The position numbers and the translations under genes are program-made. This document shows, one piece after another, positions 5,529 through 13,461 of a stretch of 18,480 bases of DNA; positions within the stretch are counted from its first letter, which is position 1, and each line of letters starts with the position of its first letter. The stretch is from an uncultured Collinsella sp. Lineage in GTDB: Bacteria > Actinomycetota > Coriobacteriia > Coriobacteriales > Coriobacteriaceae. The notes beneath the pieces were generated by a model, which worked only from the letters and a program-made list of their open reading frames with translations, was not told the origin of the DNA and ran no database searches. The DNA lies in assembly GCA_900765185.1 (NCBI GenBank), contig CAAFQT010000273.1, positions 1 to 18,480 on the forward strand. Reading direction: 5' to 3'.

Positions 5529-5560
5529 TGATGACGTCGACAGGCGGGGTGGTTCCCCGC
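5507..5560 (+). promoter_or_regulatory. Paired GGGG-YGGTT-CCCC inverted repeats at the mraZ promoter
   Basis: The 13-mer GGGGYGGTTCCCC occurs at 5509-5521 and 5546-5558. The first is extended by flanking bases to ATGGGG/CCCCAT (5507-5523) and nearly fills the promoter spacer. The second extends to GCGGGG/CCCCGC (5544-5560) in the early leader. Same loop, same arms, 37 bp apart: this looks like a twin operator straddling the start site, or a repeated RNA/DNA hairpin. Confidence 0.5.
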
Positions 5561-5596
5561 GTACGTGCCATCTGAGTAACCGAGGGGAGGGCGCAC

Positions 5597-6031
5597 ATGG
5601 GAATGACGGGTGCATACGAGCGCAATCTCGATGCAAAAGGTCGTCTATCCCTGCCTGCACCCCTTCGCGAGGAGCTTGGAGAGCACGTTCGCGTGTTCAA
5701 AGCCCTGGATGTCGATGCTCTGTACGTGTTCTCTGCCGAGGCCTTCGATAAGTGGGTCGAAGGACTCTTCGCGGGTCGTGAGGGCCACGAGGGTTTTAAC
5801 CCGCGTGACATCAACGACCAGAAGCTTATGAGGGCGATCAACAAGCGCACCACGTCGATGGATGTGGACAGCGCAGGTCGTATCGGTCTTTCTGAGTCTC
5901 TCCGCAAGCAGGCGAACCTCGACCGCGAGGTCACGGTTGTGGGCAACTACGACCACCTTGAGGTTTGGGACCGCGCTACGGCCGATGAGGACGATGATGA
6001 CGAGGCCCTGCTGGACCTCTTCTTCTCGTAA
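5597..6031 (+). CDS. mraZ: Transcriptional regulator MraZ
   Basis: A 144-residue MraZ protein with two SpoVT/AbrB-like domains. The first (about 4-50) contains the DAKGRLSLPAPLRE motif (12-25). The second (about 85-128) contains DVDSAGRIGLSESLRKQA (89-106) with the DxxGR signature. MraZ proteins form ring-shaped oligomers that bind repeats upstream of their own gene and usually repress the dcw cluster. GGGGAGG (5584-5590) lies 6 nt before the ATG, fixing the start. The C-terminus is notably acidic (ADEDDDDEALLDLF, 129-142). It is the first gene of the cluster and sits directly behind the promoter and candidate TGGG boxes, so autoregulation is likely. rsmH follows after 20 nt. Confidence 0.96.
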   Translation: MGMTGAYERNLDAKGRLSLPAPLREELGEHVRVFKALDVDALYVFSAEAFDKWVEGLFAGREGHEGFNPRDINDQKLMRAINKRTTSMDVDSAGRIGLSESLRKQANLDREVTVVGNYDHLEVWDRATADEDDDDEALLDLFFS

Positions 6032-6051
6032 GGGCAAGGCACGAGTAACGG

Positions 6052-7017
6052 ATGGAGCGTGGGATCTTGACACAAGAATATCGGCATGAACCTGTCATGC
6101 TCGGCGAAGTGCTTGAGTCGCTGCAGCTAAAGAGCGGCTCCGTCGTCTGCGACTGCACCCTTGGCGGTGCCGGCCATTCGGTAAAGATGGCCGCGCAGGT
6201 GGGAGAAACCGGCCTTTTGCTCGGCGTCGATCAGGACGACATGGCCCTCGAGGCCGCTGGCGCCCGTCTGGACCGCGAGGTTCCCGGCGTTCCGCACCAG
6301 CTGCTGAAGGGCAACTTCGGCGACTTGGACGAGCTGCTTTGCTCGGCCGAGGTGCCTGGGGTCGATGGCTTCCTGTTCGATTTGGGCGTTTCGTCACCGC
6401 AACTCGATATCCCTGGCAGGGGCTTTTCGTATAACGAGGACGCCCCATTGGACATGCGGATGGATCCGGGTAATAACACCTTAAACGCAGCTGAGGTCAT
6501 CAACACCTATAACGAACACGACCTCGCCCGGATTCTACGCGTCTACGGCGAAGAGAAGTTCGCCTCGCAGATCGCGCGCGAGATCGTGCGCCGCCGCGAG
6601 CAAGAACCGATCGAAACCACCGGCCAATTTGTCGAGATCATCAAGGCGGGTATCCCGGCTGCCGCTCGTCGGCATGGCGGACACCCGGCCAAGAAAAGTT
6701 TCCAGGCCATTCGCATCGAGGTCAATCACGAGCTCGATGTGCTCGAGAGAGGGCTTGATGCCGCCACCAGGTGGCTCAACCCGGGCGGGCGTATCTGCGT
6801 CATCTCGTATCACTCGCTCGAGGACCGTATCGTAAAGAACCACTTTAAGGAGATGAGCCAGGGGTGCACGTGTCCGCCGGAGATTCCGGTGTGCGTGTGC
6901 GGCAACGTGCCGATACTCAAGGTCATCACCCGCAAACCCTTGGTTGCCCAGCCTGATGAGGTTGAGCGCAACCCTCGGGCGAGATCAGCCAAAATCCGCG
7001 TGGCGCAGCGTCTGTAG
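6052..7017 (+). CDS. rsmH: 16S rRNA (cytosine-1402-N4)-methyltransferase
   Basis: RsmH (formerly MraW) methylates N4 of C1402 in 16S rRNA in the small-subunit decoding centre using S-adenosylmethionine. The 321-residue length is normal. The conserved HEPVML start (12-17), the SAM site CDCTLGGAGHS (33-43), the FDLGVSSPQLD block (109-119), HPAKKSFQAIRIEVN (211-225) and NPGGRICVISYHSLEDRIVK (243-262) are all present. A CTCPPEIPVCVC cluster (272-283) is common in Gram-positive members. The start is uncertain. The ATG at 6052 has a poorly spaced site, whereas a TTG at 6067 (giving a protein starting MTQEYRHEP) has GGAG at 6054-6057, 9 nt upstream. mraZ ends 20 nt upstream, so the two are surely co-transcribed. 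Confidence 0.96.
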   Translation: MERGILTQEYRHEPVMLGEVLESLQLKSGSVVCDCTLGGAGHSVKMAAQVGETGLLLGVDQDDMALEAAGARLDREVPGVPHQLLKGNFGDLDELLCSAEVPGVDGFLFDLGVSSPQLDIPGRGFSYNEDAPLDMRMDPGNNTLNAAEVINTYNEHDLARILRVYGEEKFASQIAREIVRRREQEPIETTGQFVEIIKAGIPAAARRHGGHPAKKSFQAIRIEVNHELDVLERGLDAATRWLNPGGRICVISYHSLEDRIVKNHFKEMSQGCTCPPEIPVCVCGNVPILKVITRKPLVAQPDEVERNPRARSAKIRVAQRL

Positions 7018-7107
7018 GCGCGACCGCGCGATATTGGACCTCCCGCTCGCACCATAAACGAAGCTTAAACACACTACCAACGTACTCGGGATGGGAGGCG
7101 GCATATC

Positions 7108-7578
7108 ATGGGCTACAACACTTCAAGCGCAGCACTCGCCTATGATATGAACGCCATGCCCGCCTATCGTGAGACGCCGCAGGCCCCCGTTGCTCCCCGT
7201 GAGCAGCGCACGCCGCGCTTTGATGTCTACACGGGCGCGGGCCGTCAGGCAAACCAGGCGGTAAGCCCGGTTTTCATGAGCGTTCTTAAAACGTTTTGCA
7301 TCATTGCGGCTATCTTCATGACGATCGGCGTCGCCCGCGTGGCACTCGCCGGCGTTACGGCCCAGGTGCTCAACAGCAACGCCGAGCTTACCAACACGCT
7401 CGAAAAGGCGACCGATGAGAGCTCCGACCTAGAGGTCATGCATTCGGTCTATGGCGCCGACACGCGCATTCGCGACCTTGCGGGCGCTTATGGCATGGTG
7501 GAGCCCAGCGAGAGCGTTACACTTGACTTTTCGCAGGATGCAGCCGCGGGCGCCAACGCGACCGCGACCGCTCAGTAG
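7108..7578 (+). CDS. ftsL: FtsL-like single-pass division protein
   Basis: A 156-residue bitopic membrane protein in the position always held by ftsL, between rsmH and ftsI. Residues 1-57 are a Pro/Ala-rich cytoplasmic tail, 58-80 (SVLKTFCIIAAIFMTIGVARVAL) a membrane segment, and about 85-112 a short helical stretch suited to coiled-coil pairing. RIRDLAGAYGMVEPSESVTL (120-139) resembles the RIxxxAxxxLGMxxP block seen after the coiled coil in FtsL/DivIC proteins. The C-terminus is Ala/Thr-rich. FtsL partners FtsB/DivIC and helps activate FtsW-FtsI at the septum. Sequence similarity in this family is low, so the call depends on topology and position. GGGAGG (7093-7098) lies 9 nt before the ATG. 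ftsI starts 17 nt after the stop. Confidence 0.75.
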   Translation: MGYNTSSAALAYDMNAMPAYRETPQAPVAPREQRTPRFDVYTGAGRQANQAVSPVFMSVLKTFCIIAAIFMTIGVARVALAGVTAQVLNSNAELTNTLEKATDESSDLEVMHSVYGADTRIRDLAGAYGMVEPSESVTLDFSQDAAAGANATATAQ

Positions 7579-7595
7579 CAAGACGGTAGCTGAGT

Positions 7596-9461
7596 ATGAC
7601 AAATGACTATCGCCGCGGTTCCGATGGGGGCCGCGGTTCTGGACGTCCCTCGTCGCGGGGACGTTCTGGTTATCAAGGAACGGGTCGGCAATCTTACAAC
7701 GCCGGGCAGTCCCGTGGCAACGACCCGGCGTCGCGACTTCGCGGCTCGGGCGGCCCTCAAGTGCATAACACCAGGTCGCGCAAGAGTTCGTCGACCGAAT
7801 GGCTTACAGGCGCGCCTCTGCCTCGCCGCAAAGCCGTCATGGGCTTCATCGGGCTTGGCTTGGGCTTGGGCGTCTTCCGCCTTGCCGACTATCAAATTGT
7901 CGAAGCCGATAAACTGCGCGAGCGTGCCGATGCGCGCCGCCTGCTTGCGCAGACCCTCTATGCCAAACGCGGCACCATCTACGACCGCAACGGTAACGTG
8001 CTGGCGTCGTCGGTCGAATGTCGCAACATCGCCGTGAACCCGCAGCTTGTCGAGGATGTTGACAAGACGGTGTCGGCGCTGGTCAAGGCAACTGGAATCG
8101 ATAAAAAGACCTGCCGCAAGCTCGTCGAGTCCGATGGAACCTGGGTGTATATCAAGCGCCAGGTGGACGAAGACGATGTTGCGGCGCTGGAGAAGAAGAA
8201 CCTGCCCGGCGTGCTTTTTGAGCAGGCCATGAAGCGCGTATATCCATACGGCAATCTGGCATCGCAGGTGCTGGGTGTAGTGAATGTAGACAACGACGGC
8301 TTGACGGGTCTCGAAAAGCAATACAACAAGCTTCTGACCGGCACGAACGGTTCTCTTGTGCGCGAGCGCGCGAGGGACGGCAGCTATATCGCGGGCGGTG
8401 CCTATAAAAAGGTGGCCGCGGTCGACGGCGTTGATATCGTGACGACGCTCGACGTCAATATCCAGCGTGCGGCCGAGGATGCCCTGGCAGAGGCTGTCGA
8501 GAAGACAAAGGCCAAGAACGGCTCGGCTTTGGTCACCGACCCCACGACTGGTGAAATTCTCGCCGCCTGCTCGTACCCGACCTACGACCAGACCGATCTG
8601 GAAAACGCCAAAACCGAGGATATGAACTTGCGCCTGGTCACCGACGCCTACGAGCCCGGCTCGGTCTTTAAGACGCTCGTGGCGGGCGCCGGCTTCGACT
8701 TGGGCGTCGTGCGATCGAGTACGTCGTTTGAGGTGCCGGCGAGCATCAAGGTGGGCGACGATACCGTCACCGATGCCGACAAGCGCGACTACGCCATGAC
8801 CATGGATGTGCGCGAGATGATGCGCCGTTCGTCCAACGTGGGCTTTGTCCTGGTGGGGCGCAAGATCGGTGCCGACGACTTTGCCGCCTATGTGGACAAG
8901 TGGGGCATCGGTCACAGCTCTGGTGTAGATTTTCCGGGCGAGAGCCTGGGTATCGTCAAGGAGCGTGACCAGTATGACGGCGCCACGCTGGGCTCGATGA
9001 GCTTTGGACAGGCACTGTCCGTCTCGCCGATTGAGATCGCACGTGCCGTGGGCGGCATCGCCAACGGCGGCGTGATGATGACACCGCACTTCTATAAGTC
9101 CAGCAAAGGCGACGAGAAGGACTGGGGCGAAGGCGAGCGCGCGATTTCTGAGGATGCTGCATCCCAGGTGACATCGTGCATGCAGACGGTCGTGTCCGAG
9201 GGAACGGGCGTTGGCGGCGCGGTTGACGGCTATGACGTGGCGGGTAAGACCGGTACGGCCGAACGTGCCGACGAGAACGGCGGCTACCTCAAGGAGAACT
9301 ACATGTCGTCCTTTATGGGCTTTGCACCGGCACAATCGCCCAAGGTGCTGTGCTATATCACGCTCGACGGAACGCCGAGCGGCTCAGATGCCGCTGCGGT
9401 GCCGTTCCAGTCCATTATGGCCAACGCGCTCGACGTGCTGGGTATCCCGCGCACGAGGTAG
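7596..9461 (+). CDS. ftsI: Septal peptidoglycan transpeptidase (class B PBP, FtsI/PBP3)
   Basis: A 621-residue class B penicillin-binding protein that cross-links septal peptidoglycan. Residues 1-75 are a Gly/Arg/Ser-rich cytoplasmic tail, about 80-97 the membrane anchor, and 120-250 the dimerisation domain (AKRGTIYDRNGNVLASS, 123-139). The transpeptidase domain carries all three active-site motifs: SxxK as Ser356-Val-Phe-Lys359, SxN as Ser412-Ser-Asn414, and KTG at 551-553. No PASTA domains follow, so it resembles FtsI more than the PASTA-bearing PBP2x/SpoVD forms. The start has only a weak GGTAG site, suggesting coupling to the FtsL-like gene 17 nt upstream. The tail is longer than in E. 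coli FtsI and may bind partners. Its place between ftsL and the mur genes identifies it as the divisome enzyme. Confidence 0.95.
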   Translation: MTNDYRRGSDGGRGSGRPSSRGRSGYQGTGRQSYNAGQSRGNDPASRLRGSGGPQVHNTRSRKSSSTEWLTGAPLPRRKAVMGFIGLGLGLGVFRLADYQIVEADKLRERADARRLLAQTLYAKRGTIYDRNGNVLASSVECRNIAVNPQLVEDVDKTVSALVKATGIDKKTCRKLVESDGTWVYIKRQVDEDDVAALEKKNLPGVLFEQAMKRVYPYGNLASQVLGVVNVDNDGLTGLEKQYNKLLTGTNGSLVRERARDGSYIAGGAYKKVAAVDGVDIVTTLDVNIQRAAEDALAEAVEKTKAKNGSALVTDPTTGEILAACSYPTYDQTDLENAKTEDMNLRLVTDAYEPGSVFKTLVAGAGFDLGVVRSSTSFEVPASIKVGDDTVTDADKRDYAMTMDVREMMRRSSNVGFVLVGRKIGADDFAAYVDKWGIGHSSGVDFPGESLGIVKERDQYDGATLGSMSFGQALSVSPIEIARAVGGIANGGVMMTPHFYKSSKGDEKDWGEGERAISEDAASQVTSCMQTVVSEGTGVGGAVDGYDVAGKTGTAERADENGGYLKENYMSSFMGFAPAQSPKVLCYITLDGTPSGSDAAAVPFQSIMANALDVLGIPRTR

Positions 9462-9588
9462 GGGGTTACAATCTTTGGGGCGTGGTTTGTTGTCCCATAT
9501 GAGGGGTGTTCACATGCCCTGCACCACGCATGCGCGGCGCTGGGATACAATACGCCGATAGCATTATTAGGTTTACAGGGGAGCTGCA
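9462..9588 (+). other. 127-bp ftsI-murF gap with hairpin and possible -10
   Basis: The largest gap inside the dcw cluster. A 7-bp stem (9480-9486 with 9523-9529) encloses 36 nt. Further on is TACAAT at 9546-9551 within ATACAATA, a possible -10 without a clear -35, which would give murF its own promoter about 38 bp upstream. No T-tail follows the stem, so it is not an obvious terminator. murE would normally be expected at this point. Confidence 0.4.
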
Positions 9589-11013
9589 ATGATAGAGATC
9601 GCCGTCAACAACCTCGCGGCCGCAACAGGGGCCCGAACCGTGACGGGAGAAGCCGATCGGGTATGCCGCGGGTGCGTTATCGACTCGCGTCAGGTCGAGG
9701 AAGGGACGATTTTCGTCGCCTTTCCCGGTGAAAACGTCGACGGCAATGATTTTGCTTCCCGTGCCGTCCAGTCGGGTGCCGGCGCCGTCGTGATGACGCG
9801 TGAGCCCGAGGCTGAGCTGGTCTCGCTGGCGCAGGACAAGGGCTGTGCCATCTTGCTGACCGATGATCCCGAGGAGTTTCTGCTGCGTTTGGCGCACGCG
9901 TACCGTCTGGAGCTTGGCTGCCTGGTCGTTGGCATTACCGGTTCCATCGGCAAGACGACGACCAAGGACGTGCTCGCCGCTGTGCTCGCCAAGCGCTATC
10001 GTGTCTGGGCCACCAAGGGCAATTTCAATAACCTGATCGGCATGCCGCTCACGGTGCTTTCCGCTCCGGCCGATACCGAGGTCCTGGTGCTCGAGATGGG
10101 CATGAACCATTTCCACGAGATTGAGCGCCTGTCCCAGTCCGCCAATCCCAACCTTGCCATCGTGAGCAAGATCGGTACCTCTCACATCGGCATTTTGGGC
10201 AGCCGCGAGAACATCGCCCGCGCTAAGGCCGAGATTGTCCAGGGTATGTGCGCCGCCGGCGACTATTTGCCGCTACTGGTTTTGGGCGGCGAGGACGACT
10301 TTACGCCGTTCATTCGCGATACGTTCGCCCAGCCTGCTGGTATCGATGTGATGCTGGCCGGCGTCTCGGACGATGATGAGGTCCGCGCCCGCGAAGTTCG
10401 TGTTGATGACGAGGGCCGTCCGGTCTTTACGCTCGATTTTGGTCAGGGCGAGACAATCGATACCATGCTTGCTATCCCCGGCGTGCAGTCCGTTCCAAAT
10501 GCCGTTAAGGCCGCCGCGGTTGCCTATCGCCTGGGCGTGACGCCCGAGCAGATCGATGCTGCCTTTAGGGGCCTCACGATTACCGGTCACCGCCAGGAGA
10601 TCAAGCGCGCCAAGAGCGGTGCCCGCGTCATTGACGATTCCTATAACGCCAGCGCCGAATCCATGGCTGCTGGTCTCGATCTACTGTGCTCGCTTTCGTG
10701 CACGGGGTCTCGCATGGCGATCCTGGGCGAGATGGGCGAGATGGGCGATGAGGCTCCTCGCATGCATGAGCTCGTGGGCGCCTATGCCGCCGCCAAGAAG
10801 CTCGACATGCTGGCGTGCGTGGGTGGTGAGCTGGCCCAGCTTATGGCCGATGCCGCGCGCATGATGGGTATGGACGAGGACCGCATCCAGGTGTTCTCCG
10901 ATTATCAGCAGGTGCTCGACCGCATGGGCGGCGCGCTTGAAAAACATGATGTTGTACTGGTCAAGGGTTCCCGCTTTGTTGAGCTCGACCGCTTTGTGGA
11001 AGGTGTGTGCTAG
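9589..11013 (+). CDS. murF: UDP-MurNAc-tripeptide:D-Ala-D-Ala ligase
   Basis: MurF adds the D-Ala-D-Ala dipeptide to UDP-MurNAc-tripeptide using ATP, the last cytoplasmic step of muropeptide assembly. The 474-residue protein has the three Mur-ligase domains. Substrate binding lies at 1-105 (CVIDSRQVEEGTIFVAFPG, 29-47). The central ATPase has P-loop GITGSIGKTTTKD (115-127), then KGNFNNLIGMPLT (143-155) and EMGMNHFHEIERLS (169-182). The C-terminal domain has IDDSYNASAESMAAGLDLL, the block that separates MurF from MurE, which would instead show a DNPR-type motif. GGGGAG (9578-9583) lies 5 nt before the ATG. mraY starts 3 nt after the stop. A possible separate promoter lies in the upstream gap. 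Confidence 0.97.
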   Translation: MIEIAVNNLAAATGARTVTGEADRVCRGCVIDSRQVEEGTIFVAFPGENVDGNDFASRAVQSGAGAVVMTREPEAELVSLAQDKGCAILLTDDPEEFLLRLAHAYRLELGCLVVGITGSIGKTTTKDVLAAVLAKRYRVWATKGNFNNLIGMPLTVLSAPADTEVLVLEMGMNHFHEIERLSQSANPNLAIVSKIGTSHIGILGSRENIARAKAEIVQGMCAAGDYLPLLVLGGEDDFTPFIRDTFAQPAGIDVMLAGVSDDDEVRAREVRVDDEGRPVFTLDFGQGETIDTMLAIPGVQSVPNAVKAAAVAYRLGVTPEQIDAAFRGLTITGHRQEIKRAKSGARVIDDSYNASAESMAAGLDLLCSLSCTGSRMAILGEMGEMGDEAPRMHELVGAYAAAKKLDMLACVGGELAQLMADAARMMGMDEDRIQVFSDYQQVLDRMGGALEKHDVVLVKGSRFVELDRFVEGVC

Positions 11014-11016
11014 CCC

Positions 11017-12036
11017 ATGTTCGGCAATCCCTCGTATCCAACGTATCAGGCTTTTTTGGGGCTTGGCATCGCCGCCGCCATTGCGCTGCTGCTCATGCCG
11101 TGGTGGATCAAGCTACTCAAGGTCGAGGGTATCGGCCAGCAGGTTCGTGCCGACGGCCCCAAGCGTCATTTGGTTAAGCAGGGAACGCCCACCATGGGTG
11201 GCGTTGTCATCCTCGTCGCGATCTCGCTGACCTGCCTGCTGATGGGCAAGCTCACCACCGAGCTCGTGCTCGTGCTGCTCGCCACGCTGGCGACCGGCGT
11301 TCTGGGCCTGATTGACGACCTGACCTCCGTTACGCATGGGCGCTCGCTCGGTCTGACGCCTCATGCCAAGATGATCGGTCTAACCATTATCTGTGTCACC
11401 TTTACGGTACTTGCCGTTAACTGGTGCGGCGTCGCCCCCGAGATTCGTTTTCCCGGCGGCCTGACGATCGACCTTGGCGTGCTTTCGACCACCATCTGCG
11501 GCCTTTCGTTCCCGTGGCTCTATATTGTCTTTTGCTGGCTGATGATCGCCGGTCTTTCTAATGCCGTGAACCTGACCGATGGCCTTGACGGTCTTGCTGG
11601 CGGCACCTCCATGATCGCTATGCTCGCCATGGCCGCCATGGCGTTTTTGCACGGAGACGTGAACCTGTCCATCTTCTGCACCGCGTGTGCCGGTGCCTGC
11701 TTGGGCTTTCTGTGGTTCAACTGCTATCCGGCGAGCATCTTTATGGGCGATACCGGCTCGCTTGCCCTGGGTGCCGCGTTTGCCTGCACGTCCATCATGA
11801 CCAACACCGAGGTCGTCTCCCTCATCATCGGTGGCCTGTTTATCGTTGAGACCCTGTCGGTCATGATTCAGGTTGTCTACTTCCACTTTACGCACAAGCG
11901 CGTCTTCCTTATGGCGCCCATCCATCATCATTTCGAAAAGAAGGGCTGGGCCGAGACCAAGGTCGTCATCCGTTTTTGGATTATCGCTGCTGCCTTTGGT
12001 GCCGTTGGCCTTGCTCTGTTCTTCCAGTTGGGATAG
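11017..12036 (+). CDS. mraY: Phospho-MurNAc-pentapeptide translocase (lipid I synthase)
   Basis: MraY transfers phospho-MurNAc-pentapeptide from UDP to undecaprenyl phosphate on the inner face of the membrane, giving lipid I. The 339-residue protein is very hydrophobic with about ten membrane segments. Signature residues are present: the Asp pair in LIDDLTSV (Asp100-Asp101), NLTDGLDGLAGG (185-196), FMGDTGSLALG (242-252) and the cytoplasmic PIHHHFE (301-307) with the HHH motif. The start follows the murF stop by 3 nt. GGAAGG inside the end of murF (10998-11003) is 13 nt upstream, so coupling is likely. murD follows after 9 nt. Confidence 0.98.
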   Translation: MFGNPSYPTYQAFLGLGIAAAIALLLMPWWIKLLKVEGIGQQVRADGPKRHLVKQGTPTMGGVVILVAISLTCLLMGKLTTELVLVLLATLATGVLGLIDDLTSVTHGRSLGLTPHAKMIGLTIICVTFTVLAVNWCGVAPEIRFPGGLTIDLGVLSTTICGLSFPWLYIVFCWLMIAGLSNAVNLTDGLDGLAGGTSMIAMLAMAAMAFLHGDVNLSIFCTACAGACLGFLWFNCYPASIFMGDTGSLALGAAFACTSIMTNTEVVSLIIGGLFIVETLSVMIQVVYFHFTHKRVFLMAPIHHHFEKKGWAETKVVIRFWIIAAAFGAVGLALFFQLG

Positions 12037-12045
12037 TGGTCTTTC

Positions 12046-13452
12046 ATGTCTCTTGCTGATGTCTTTAGCCTGCTCGTTTTGGGTCAGGGCAAATCCGGTC
12101 TCGATGTCGCCCGCTGGGCGTTGGCACATCCCGAGCGCGTAAGTGCCGTTACCGTGTATGGCGGTGGCACCTCTGAGCCCAATGACGCCACGCGTGCGCT
12201 CGAGGCCGCTGGTGCGTCGTTTGTCTATGGGACCGAACAGGTCGAGGGCGCCTATGACGTATGCGTGACGTGCCCGGGCATCTCGGAGTTCTCGGGCTTC
12301 TTTAAGGCCGGGCGCGAGCATGCCGCCCAGATTATGGGTGAGCCCGAGTTTGCCTATCGCCTGTCGCCCGATAACTGGATTGCCATCACGGGCACCAACG
12401 GCAAGACGACCACCACGTCGCTGACTGATTATCTGCTTAAGGCTGCCGGCGAGGCCAGCGTTGCTGTCGGCAACATCGGCGAGCCGCCGGTCAACGAGAT
12501 TGACGGCCGAGCCCACAACGAGTGGTTTGTGGCTGAGCTCTCGAGCTATCAGATTGCTACGACAACCGAGCTCCACCCCCGCGTGGCGGTGCTGCTCAAC
12601 ATCACTCCCGACCACTTGGGCTGGCATAAGAGCCATAAGAACTACGCGCTTGCCAAGATCAAACTGTTTGACAATATGGTCGATGACGATCTGGCGGTTG
12701 TCGACGTCGAAGACGCCGGCATTCACGAGTTCGATGAGTACATCTACACGCCGGGTCGTCGCATCTGCAAGGTTGCCTTTGACGAGCCTGAGGGCGAGGA
12801 TGCCGCCTTTGTGCGCGACGGCAAGATGGTCGTGCGCCTGAAGGGCGTCGAGACCCCGCTCATCGCTACATCCGAGCTCAAGATCTCGGGCCATCACAAT
12901 GTTATCAATGCCCTGTGCGCCGCCACGGCTGCCTTGGCGGTCGGTGCCGATGTCGATGGTGTCTGCCGCGGTCTTGCCTCGTTCCAGCCGCTCGAGCACC
13001 GCGTGGAGCCGTGTGGCGAGATTGACGGCGTGCGCTACGTCAACGATTCCAAGGCGACCAACACCGATGCGGTCGAGAAGGCACTGACGGCATTTCCCGA
13101 TGACGACGTGATCTTGCTGCTCGGCGGCCACGATAAGGGCACGCCGCTCACGGACTTCGCGCGCGTTGTTATGGATAACGTACGCTCGGTCGTCTGCTTT
13201 GGCGATGCGCGCGAGCGTTTCACCGCCGCTATGGACGAGGCCGATGTCGACGGCGATGTGGATATCGCCCAGGCGGATGACCTGCGCGATGCCGTGGACG
13301 TCGCCCGTTCGCTGTCGAGCCGTGGCGACGTGATCTTACTTTCTCCTGCCTGCTCTTCGTTCGATGAGTTCTCGGGCTATGAGGAGCGCGGCCGCGTGTT
13401 TAAGGACTATGTGGCCCAGCTTGCCGCTGCGGCGAAATCGCAAATGGAATAG
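12046..13452 (+). CDS. murD: UDP-MurNAc-L-Ala:D-Glu ligase
   Basis: MurD adds D-glutamate to UDP-MurNAc-L-alanine. The 468-residue protein shows a Rossmann-like N-terminal domain (LLVLGQGKSGLDVARWAL, 9-26) and the CPGIS block (76-80). The ATPase P-loop is ITGTNGKTTTT (114-124), and VGNIGEP and ELSSYQI follow it. The C-terminal domain has NDSKATNTDAVEKAL and LLLGGHDKGT, both typical of MurD. No strong ribosome binding site precedes the ATG, which is 9 nt after mraY, so translation probably depends on coupling. ftsW begins within about 10 nt of its stop. Length and motifs are complete. Confidence 0.97.
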   Translation: MSLADVFSLLVLGQGKSGLDVARWALAHPERVSAVTVYGGGTSEPNDATRALEAAGASFVYGTEQVEGAYDVCVTCPGISEFSGFFKAGREHAAQIMGEPEFAYRLSPDNWIAITGTNGKTTTTSLTDYLLKAAGEASVAVGNIGEPPVNEIDGRAHNEWFVAELSSYQIATTTELHPRVAVLLNITPDHLGWHKSHKNYALAKIKLFDNMVDDDLAVVDVEDAGIHEFDEYIYTPGRRICKVAFDEPEGEDAAFVRDGKMVVRLKGVETPLIATSELKISGHHNVINALCAATAALAVGADVDGVCRGLASFQPLEHRVEPCGEIDGVRYVNDSKATNTDAVEKALTAFPDDDVILLLGGHDKGTPLTDFARVVMDNVRSVVCFGDARERFTAAMDEADVDGDVDIAQADDLRDAVDVARSLSSRGDVILLSPACSSFDEFSGYEERGRVFKDYVAQLAAAAKSQME

Positions 13453-13461
13453 GGGTTGCCG

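Noticed and set aside
5343..5751. Plus-strand frames across the G-rich mraZ upstream region
   Set aside because: Translations are runs of Gly, Trp and Val from G-tracts, lack ribosome binding sites, and one runs into mraZ in the wrong frame.
7572..9335. Long minus-strand open frame opposite ftsI
   Set aside because: Same reason: no domain, Arg/His/Val-biased translation, and the + strand protein has all PBP active-site motifs.
11380..13131. Long minus-strand open frame spanning mraY and murD
   Set aside because: It crosses two well-supported genes and has no family signature.
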